A stretch of 11,659 nucleotides of DNA from positions 1 to 11,659 of the forward strand of contig DATFMH010000229.1 in assembly GCA_035267045.1 (NCBI GenBank), read 5' to 3'. A program made the position numbers and the translations under genes. The DNA is from DATFMH01 sp035267045 (GTDB lineage Bacteria > Bacteroidota > Rhodothermia > Balneolales > DATFMH01). Below, piece by piece: positions 7,135 to 11,659 of the stretch. Below the pieces are notes generated by a model. That model made no database searches, had not been told where the DNA came from, and was given only the letters and a program-made list of their open reading frames with translations. Position 1 is the stretch's first letter, and each line of letters opens with the position of its first letter.

Positions 7135-7196
7135 CGATGCGCACATCAGGCAATATCGCCCGACACTCAGCTCATCGATCACTGCGTATGTGTGAT
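7135..7196 (-). promoter_or_regulatory. Candidate structured leader in the rpsI-rpsB spacer
   Basis: Two adjacent stem-loops can be drawn in the transcript between rpsI and rpsB. The first (7135-7177) has an outer helix CGATG/CATCG closing an inner hairpin TCGGGC-GATATT-GCCTGA with one G-U pair, which may be lengthened by several G-U wobbles. The second (7178-7196) has the stem ATCAC/GTGAT with a 9-nt loop. The remaining 43 bases to the rpsB ATG are A/T-rich. S2 represses its own mRNA through a leader structure in enterobacteria, so this is a reasonable place for an analogous element, but I do not recognise a known family. The folds were found by eye without an energy calculation. Confidence 0.35.
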
Positions 7197-7225
7197 TATG
7201 TAATTTTGTGCTGTAAGGACGAATA

Positions 7226-7615
7226 TTAACGTTTGGAAAACTGGAATCTTTTTCTGGCTTTTGGCCGGCCGTATTTCTTACGCTCAACCATACGGTCATC
7301 GCGTGTAAGAAGTCCGTTAGATTTAAGTTTACCATGCACATCTTCATTCAAATCATCGAGAGCACGGGCTAAACCCAACGAAACGGCACCGGACTGTCCG
7401 GATAATCCACCACCCGATACTGTTACTATAATATCGTATTTCCCTGTCATTTCTGTTAATGCCAGGGGAAGTGTGGCAGCAATCTGGTGATTTTTCAGTG
7501 GGAAATAATCTTCCAGCTTTTTCTTGTTGACGATAATTTCACCGTTACCCGGTTTAATATAAACACGGGCGGTAGATGTCTTTCTTCGTCCTATGTAACT
7601 TTGCTGCTGTACCAT
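7226..7615 (-). CDS. rpsI: 30S ribosomal protein S9 (uS9)
   Basis: S9 sits in the 30S head, and its C-terminal tail reaches the P-site tRNA. The product has 129 aa, as is usual. It opens with YIGRRKTSTARVYIKPGNG (7-25), carries the family signature GGGLSGQSGAVSLGLARAL (68-86), then LLTRDDRMVERKKYGRPKAR (102-121), and ends in the universal SKR tail whose last arginine contacts the anticodon stem of P-site tRNA. The ATG start gives the standard N-terminus. It begins 20 bases after rplM, the near-universal rplM-rpsI pairing, and is surely co-transcribed with it. No Shine-Dalgarno is visible in the A/T-rich 20-base gap. Confidence 0.97.
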   Translation of the reverse strand: MVQQQSYIGRRKTSTARVYIKPGNGEIIVNKKKLEDYFPLKNHQIAATLPLALTEMTGKYDIIVTVSGGGLSGQSGAVSLGLARALDDLNEDVHGKLKSNGLLTRDDRMVERKKYGRPKARKRFQFSKR

Positions 7616-7635
7616 TTATTAAATGTTGTGAAATA

Positions 7636-8079
7636 TTATAACGTTATTTTTTCTGCTTTTTGTGCTGTGTGTGGGTGCACGGGGCCAGCATAGACCCTAA
7701 GATTTTTCAAGAGTTTGCGTCCCAGTTTGTTTTTAGGGAGCATCCCCTTAACAGCATTGCTGATCAGAAATGTCGGATTTTTCTCTAACATTTCTTCAGG
7801 TGTAGTAAAACGCTCGCCGCCCGGATATTCGGTATGACGGAAGTACGTTTTATCCGTTAATTTCTTGCCGGATAATTTTACTTTTTCCGCGTTGATAACA
7901 AGTACGTTATCACCGGTATCCATGTGCGGTGTAAATTCAGGTTTCGTTTTACCACGCAAAATGCTGGCAATCTTACTGGAGAGACGGCCAAGGGTTTGAC
8001 CTTCGGCATCTACCAGTACCCATTTTTTATTTATATCTTCAGGTTTTGCTGAAAAAGTTTTAAAGCTATTTGTATCCAC
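7636..8079 (-). CDS. rplM: 50S ribosomal protein L13 (uL13), GTG start
   Basis: L13 is an early-assembly protein of the 50S subunit that binds 23S rRNA. The product has 147 aa, normal for the family. The N-terminal segment reads MDTNSFKTFSAKPEDINKKW, in the style of Bacteroidota L13. It continues with VLVDAEGQTLGRLSSKIA, then NVLVINAEKVKLSGKK, the signature VKGMLPKNKLGR (110-121) and YAGPVHPHTAQ (130-140). The start codon is GTG (complement of 8077-8079). An in-frame TAA lies three codons upstream and no ATG is available, which fixes this start. It is the first gene of the minus-strand block, so the promoter must lie in the gap shared with acnA. A GTG start with no Shine-Dalgarno suggests modest or controlled initiation. 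Confidence 0.97.
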   Translation of the reverse strand: MDTNSFKTFSAKPEDINKKWVLVDAEGQTLGRLSSKIASILRGKTKPEFTPHMDTGDNVLVINAEKVKLSGKKLTDKTYFRHTEYPGGERFTTPEEMLEKNPTFLISNAVKGMLPKNKLGRKLLKNLRVYAGPVHPHTAQKAEKITL

Positions 8080-8115
8080 GGTTGCTTAGATTTTTTGGCT
8101 TTTTTATAAAGTTCA

Positions 8116-8146
8116 GTAAGATAACGCGCTAATGTTTTATTTGCAA
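8116..8146 (-). promoter_or_regulatory. Weak promoter candidate for the rplM operon
   Basis: On the minus strand a TTG (complement of 8144-8146) is followed after 20 bases by TATCTTAC (complement of 8116-8123). This partly resembles the TTG / TAnnTTTG promoter pattern of the Bacteroidota lineage, and the spacing is right, but the -7 box has two mismatches. It would give a leader of about 30 nt before the rplM GTG. Alternatives elsewhere in the gap cannot be excluded. Confidence 0.25.
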
Positions 8147-8414
8147 TATCAAATTCATGCCGGCGTTATTGTTTTTGTATTCTGTTATCGTTTTGAAACG
8201 GATATTGTTCGGCCTGATAAATCAATGAACAGATAAAAAGCACTTTTCTAAACAATCAGAAATTCTCATTTCTTTATCGTATTTTCTAAGACATCAAAAA
8301 AAATTCAGAGTTTTTAAGCTCATTTTGAGAGTATAAACGTTTTGGCGGGAAAATAGACGATTACGCACCTGCCTGTTAGATGAAATTGAAAAGTGACACT
8401 ATTAAACTGAGATT

Positions 8415-8420
8415 AAGGAA
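8415..8420 (+). promoter_or_regulatory. Shine-Dalgarno-like sequence of acnA
   Basis: AAGGAA lies 5 bases before the ATG at 8426-8428. It is the only clear Shine-Dalgarno-like motif at a gene start in this window and supports that ATG as the acnA start. The minus-strand genes have none within 20 bases of their starts. Confidence 0.6.
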
Positions 8421-8425
8421 TATAT

Positions 8426-11146
8426 ATGAGTGATAAGAAAAACCTGTTTGGCGCACGAAAGACATTCGACACCGGATCAGGAAAAGCTTACATGTATAGT
8501 CTCGAGGAATTGGCAAAACAGGGATATCCCAATATTCACCGGCTCCCTTTTTCCATCAAGGTTTTACTCGAAGCTGTACTCCGCGAATGTGATGATCATA
8601 TCGTAACCAAAGAGGATGTAGAGAAAATAGCCAATTACGATCCTTATAACGTCAAAGATACGGAGATACCTTATAAACCCGCACGCGTCGTATTGCAGGA
8701 TTTTACAGGTGTTCCGGCCGTAGTTGATTTGGCCGCTTTGCGTTCGGCTATGTCGCGTATGGGTGGCGATCCTGAAAAGATCAATCCGCAAGTTCCTGTC
8801 GACCTTGTTATCGACCACTCGGTACAAGTCGATACCTTCGGACAGAGTTATGCATTCATGTTTAATGCCGAAAAGGAATTTGATAGGAATCGTGAGCGGT
8901 ATGAGTTTTTGCGCTGGGGACAAAAAGCATTTGAAAATTTTAGTGTGGTACCTCCCTCAAGAGGTATTATCCACCAGATAAACCTGGAATACCTGGCCAA
9001 AGGAGTATTTACAAGGCCGGAAGATGATGGTATCGTGGCTTATCCCGATACCTTAGTCGGAACCGATTCGCACACGACTATGATTAACGGCCTTGGTGTC
9101 GTTGGTTGGGGTGTCGGAGGTATTGAAGCCGAGGCTGTCATGCTCGGTCAGCCGATTTATATGCTGCTCCCTAAAGTCGTTGGTTTTAAATTGACCGGAA
9201 AACTGAATGAAGGTGTTACGGCAACGGATATGACACTCACCATTACACAGATGCTGCGTAAAAAGGGTGTTGTAGGGAAATTCGTAGAGTTTTATGGAGA
9301 AGGTTTGAGCAGCATGAGCCTGCCCGACCGTGCAACGATCGCAAACATGTCTCCCGAATACGGCGCTACTATGGGATTCTTCCCTATTGATGACGAATCA
9401 CTTCGTTATATGAGCAGAACCGGCCGTTCGGATGAGCAGGTTGAACTGGTTCGCAGGTATACAAAAGAACAAGGCATTTTCCGTACGGATGATACCGAAG
9501 ATCCGATGTACAGTGACACATTGCACCTGGATCTGAGTGATGTGGAACCGTCACTTGCCGGACCTAAACGTCCACAAGACCGGATCACACTTACAAATAT
9601 GAAAGAGGAATTCAACAAATCGCTGGTTAGCGAAGAACAGACCAAAGGTTTTGCCCTTTCCAAAGAAGCGCTTAAGAATCGTGGCAAATATAAAAATGGA
9701 CAGGAAATTGACATGAAACATGGTGATGTGGTTATCGCCGCTATCACCAGTTGTACCAACACATCAAACCCGTCGGTTATGTTAGGTGCCGGTATCCTCG
9801 CCAAGAAAGCTGTTGAAAAAGGATTGAAAGTGCCTCCTTACGTTAAAACATCCCTGGCACCGGGATCACGTGTTGTAACCGATTATCTCGAAGAAGCCGG
9901 TTTAACACCATATCTCGATAAACTCGGATTTAATCTTGTCGGTTATGGATGTACAACCTGTATCGGTAATTCCGGCCCTTTGCCGGAACCTGTGGAAGCG
10001 GCTGTTTTAGATGGTGATCTCATCGTTGCCGGTGTGTTATCAGGTAACCGTAACTTCGAAGGACGTATTCATCAGAATGTGAAAGCCAACTACCTGGCAT
10101 CTCCACCACTGGTTGTTGCCTATGCACTGGCCGGCAGCGTGGATGTGGATCTGACCAAAGATCCGATCGGTACAGATAAAGAAGGTAATGATGTTTACCT
10201 GAAAGATATCTGGCCGACCTCAAAAGAGATTTTGGAACATCTTGATGATGCTGTTCGTCCCGATCTCTTTAAGAAAAATTATGATGGTATAGCTGAATCA
10301 AATCCAAAGTGGAATGAGATTCCGGTAACCGGCGGTGAGCTTTTCGATTGGGATGAAAAATCCACATATATACAGGAACCTCCCTTCTTCATCGACATGT
10401 CGGAAGATGCCGAACCGATCGAGGCCATTAAAGGGGCACGCGTCCTTGTTAAAGTTGGCGACTCCATCACAACCGACCATATTTCGCCTGCCGGTGCTAT
10501 AAAAGAAGACGCGCCTGCCGGTGAATATTTAATCGATCACGGGGTTGAGAAAGAAGATTTCAACTCATATGGATCTCGTCGTGGTAACGACCGGGTCATG
10601 ACCCGCGGTACTTTTGCCAATGTTCGTTTGAAAAATCAAATGGCACCCGGTACGGAAGGCGGACTTACCAATTATCTGCCTGAAAATAAAATCACGAGTA
10701 TCTTTGAAGCGGCTGAAAAATATAAAGCCAATAATACTCCGCTGATTGTTTTAGCCGGTAAGGAATATGGTACCGGGTCGTCACGTGACTGGGCGGCCAA
10801 AGGTACGATTTTACTTGGTGTCAAAGCTGTTTTAGCTGAATCGTATGAGCGAATTCACCGTTCCAACCTGGTAGGTATGGGCGTTCTTCCGTTACAGTTT
10901 GAAGATGGTGAAAGCTATAAGAAACTGGGGCTCGATGGTACGGAACACTTCGATATCGAAGTTGATGACGATCTCAAACCCAAGCAGAAAGTAAAAGTAA
11001 CCGCTACTAAAGAAGACGGTACGAAAGTCGAATTTAATACGATTTGCCGTATCGATACTCCGGTTGAAATAGATTATTACCGGAACGGTGGTATCCTGCA
11101 CAATGTATTGCGCAATATGGTCAAGGCCGGCAAAGCGGAAAGTTGA
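8426..11146 (+). CDS. acnA: Aconitate hydratase, AcnA/IRP type
   Basis: Aconitase interconverts citrate and isocitrate through cis-aconitate in the TCA cycle, using a cytoplasmic [4Fe-4S] cluster. The protein has 906 aa, close to E. coli AcnA (891), and shows the AcnA/IRP1 pattern rather than AcnB. Motifs in order are VVPPSRGIIHQINLEYL, GTDSHTTMINGLGV (from G212), SCTNTSNPSV with C443, GYGCTTCIGN with C509 and C512, DHISPAGAI, YGSRRGNDRVMTRGTFAN, and the C-terminal swivel-domain active-site segment GSSRDWAAKG (784-793) followed by ESYERIHRSNLVGMGVLPL. The three cysteines are the cluster ligands, and their spacing (66 and 3) equals that of E. coli AcnA C435/C501/C504. The ATG follows an AAGGAA motif. 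The gene is transcribed alone, divergent from rplM, with its own terminator. AcnA-type proteins can moonlight as RNA-binding regulators when the cluster is lost, but nothing here tests that. A 2-methylcitrate pathway homologue (AcnD) is less likely because no prp genes are nearby. Confidence 0.95.
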   Translation: MSDKKNLFGARKTFDTGSGKAYMYSLEELAKQGYPNIHRLPFSIKVLLEAVLRECDDHIVTKEDVEKIANYDPYNVKDTEIPYKPARVVLQDFTGVPAVVDLAALRSAMSRMGGDPEKINPQVPVDLVIDHSVQVDTFGQSYAFMFNAEKEFDRNRERYEFLRWGQKAFENFSVVPPSRGIIHQINLEYLAKGVFTRPEDDGIVAYPDTLVGTDSHTTMINGLGVVGWGVGGIEAEAVMLGQPIYMLLPKVVGFKLTGKLNEGVTATDMTLTITQMLRKKGVVGKFVEFYGEGLSSMSLPDRATIANMSPEYGATMGFFPIDDESLRYMSRTGRSDEQVELVRRYTKEQGIFRTDDTEDPMYSDTLHLDLSDVEPSLAGPKRPQDRITLTNMKEEFNKSLVSEEQTKGFALSKEALKNRGKYKNGQEIDMKHGDVVIAAITSCTNTSNPSVMLGAGILAKKAVEKGLKVPPYVKTSLAPGSRVVTDYLEEAGLTPYLDKLGFNLVGYGCTTCIGNSGPLPEPVEAAVLDGDLIVAGVLSGNRNFEGRIHQNVKANYLASPPLVVAYALAGSVDVDLTKDPIGTDKEGNDVYLKDIWPTSKEILEHLDDAVRPDLFKKNYDGIAESNPKWNEIPVTGGELFDWDEKSTYIQEPPFFIDMSEDAEPIEAIKGARVLVKVGDSITTDHISPAGAIKEDAPAGEYLIDHGVEKEDFNSYGSRRGNDRVMTRGTFANVRLKNQMAPGTEGGLTNYLPENKITSIFEAAEKYKANNTPLIVLAGKEYGTGSSRDWAAKGTILLGVKAVLAESYERIHRSNLVGMGVLPLQFEDGESYKKLGLDGTEHFDIEVDDDLKPKQKVKVTATKEDGTKVEFNTICRIDTPVEIDYYRNGGILHNVLRNMVKAGKAES

Positions 11147-11170
11147 TGCAGTTAACGTTTTAAAATGTTT

Positions 11171-11203
11171 AAGCCCGGTTCTGTTAAAGGGCCGGGCTTT
11201 TTT
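11171..11203 (+). terminator. Rho-independent terminator of acnA
   Basis: AAGCCCGG (11171-11178) pairs perfectly with CCGGGCTT (11192-11199) around a 13-nt loop and is followed by four more Ts, giving a T-run of six. It lies 24 bases after the acnA stop codon. GC-rich stem and T-run are both classical. Confidence 0.88.
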
Positions 11204-11265
11204 GTTCCGGATAACGGATTTTTAGCTACAGATAATCGCGGATTAAAGAAATATTAGATATGGAT

Positions 11266-11307
11266 AACTACCAACTAAAAACCACAAACTACAAACTATC
11301 AACTAAA
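11266..11307. repeat. 7-nt tandem repeat, consensus AACTANN, six units
   Basis: The units are AACTACC, AACTAAA, AACCACA, AACTACA, AACTATC and AACTAAA, in exact register with no gaps. Five begin AACTA and one AACCA, while the last two positions vary. Heptameric short tandem repeats are known from cyanobacteria (the STRR class), and their origin is unclear. This array has the same period as the TTAATTG array at the left edge but a different sequence. Confidence 0.75.
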
Positions 11308-11528
11308 AAGACATTCCGGTCCCCGATCCGAAGTCTCGTGAATAGGGCATAAACATAACCGAAGGTAGCACAGGTCAGTCAGTATTTAGATTTATAGGAT
11401 TGATGGATTAAAGAATTGCAAACACAATCCAATCATCCCTGAATATGAAAATCCCAACAAATCTATCTGTCTAATTCCAAATTTCGCTATGCTCTTTGCT
11501 CTACGCTTAAAATATCTGTGGCTTAAAT

Positions 11529-11563
11529 AATCCTAATCCATCCCTTCAATCCTGACCATCCGG
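11529..11563. repeat. Imperfect direct repeat of AATCCT...CCATCC type
   Basis: AATCCTAATCCATCC (from 11529) and AATCCTGACCATCC (from 11548) are near copies spaced 19 bases apart. A related string in the opposite orientation, GGATTGATGGATTAAAG, occurs at about 11396-11412. Together they look like decayed pieces of one repeat family in both orientations. Confidence 0.4.
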
Positions 11564-11659
11564 TTTCTAATCCCCTAATTAATAACCTGATATTAAAAAA
11601 ACATTCGCCAACATGTTCATTTGACCGCTGATCGCTTTTCCCTGTATCGGAACATATTA

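Larger units (their letters stand above)
8080..8425. promoter_or_regulatory. Divergent intergenic region between rplM and acnA (346 bases, no gene)
   Basis: No open frame with a convincing protein was found. The sequence is A/T-rich and must hold the promoters of both the ribosomal operon and the aconitase gene. Visible details are a small near-palindrome CGTTTTGAAACG (8189-8200), a short hairpin CTCATTTTGAG near 8320-8330, and A/T runs around 8298-8305. I found no exact TAnnTTTG -7 element in either direction, so neither promoter can be placed firmly. I also saw no clear L13-binding leader ahead of rplM. Confidence 0.6.
11204..11659. other. Gene-free, repeat-like right flank
   Basis: No credible gene was found on either strand. 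The stretch is made of short repeat-like pieces: an inverted pair of 11-nt arms (11224-11234 and 11513-11523), a 7-nt tandem array (11266-11307), an 11-nt direct repeat GGATTAAAGAA (11240-11250 and 11405-11415), and AATCC-type repeats (11529-11563). Between them, about 11311-11390 is unique-looking sequence with no recognisable content. From memory, fragments resembling AGCCACAGAT...GGATTAAAG and AATCC-rich strings recur between genes of many environmental bacteria. That is unverified here. Confidence 0.55.

Noticed and set aside
7120..7347. 75-codon minus-strand open frame covering the end of rpsI and the spacer
   Set aside because: It is out of frame with rpsI, which is intact and conserved. 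The spacer part has no protein-like features and is better explained as a leader.
8080..8425. Known riboswitch or L13 leader in the rplM-acnA gap
   Set aside because: No long GC-containing helices were visible in the transcribed strand of either gene. Only short A/T-rich palindromes were found.
9406..9804. 132-codon minus-strand open frame inside acnA
   Set aside because: It is antisense to conserved aconitase sequence, Ser/Arg/Val-rich, and has no recognisable motif.
11617..11658. Short minus-strand open frames entering from the right edge
   Set aside because: One stops after about 13 codons and another runs about 40 codons into AATCC-type repeats. Neither shows a family motif, so no gene end can be claimed.
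1..11659. CRISPR arrays, tRNA/rRNA genes, transposases, toxin-antitoxin or defence genes
   Set aside because: None was found on either strand. All long open frames are accounted for by eight housekeeping genes, so no previously undescribed gene system is claimed.

Overview
The window is a stretch of core chromosome from a bacterium of the FCB group. It carries eight complete housekeeping genes. My best placement is near Balneolota/Rhodothermota, an inference from protein style (the SMC hinge, the L13 and S2 sequences), AT-leaning composition, A/T-rich leaders with almost no Shine-Dalgarno sequences, and the order rplM-rpsI-rpsB-tsf. A database search could move this placement.

Layout. Seven genes lie on the minus strand. 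Read in the direction of transcription from about 8.1 kb down to 0.17 kb they are rplM (L13), rpsI (S9), rpsB (S2), tsf (EF-Ts), pyrH (UMP kinase), frr (ribosome recycling factor) and smc (chromosome segregation ATPase). A perfect hairpin with a T-run separates tsf from pyrH. This suggests two transcription units, rplM-rpsI-rpsB-tsf and pyrH-frr-smc. A second hairpin sits between rpsB and tsf and may lower tsf expression relative to rpsB. Two further stem-loops sit between rpsI and rpsB and could be an autoregulatory leader. On the plus strand, divergent from rplM across a 346-base gap, is one gene for an AcnA-type aconitase (906 aa), followed by its own terminator.

Function. The minus-strand block joins ribosome parts (L13, S9, S2), elongation (EF-Ts), ribosome recycling (RRF), the first committed pyrimidine nucleotide kinase step (UMP to UDP) and chromosome organisation (SMC). 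It is a growth-related cluster. Aconitase belongs to the TCA cycle and is not functionally tied to the block.

Non-coding edges. The first 165 bases and the last 513 bases hold repeat-like DNA. The left edge has a 16-bp GC palindrome and a 7-nt tandem repeat that runs into the smc stop codon. The right edge has a second, unrelated 7-nt tandem repeat, an inverted pair of 11-nt arms and AATCC-type repeats. No tRNA, rRNA, CRISPR array, transposase, phage gene or defence gene was seen. I did not find a new biological system here. The observations most worth checking are the candidate rpsB leader, the rpsB-tsf hairpin, the charged tail of S2 and the repeat-rich borders.
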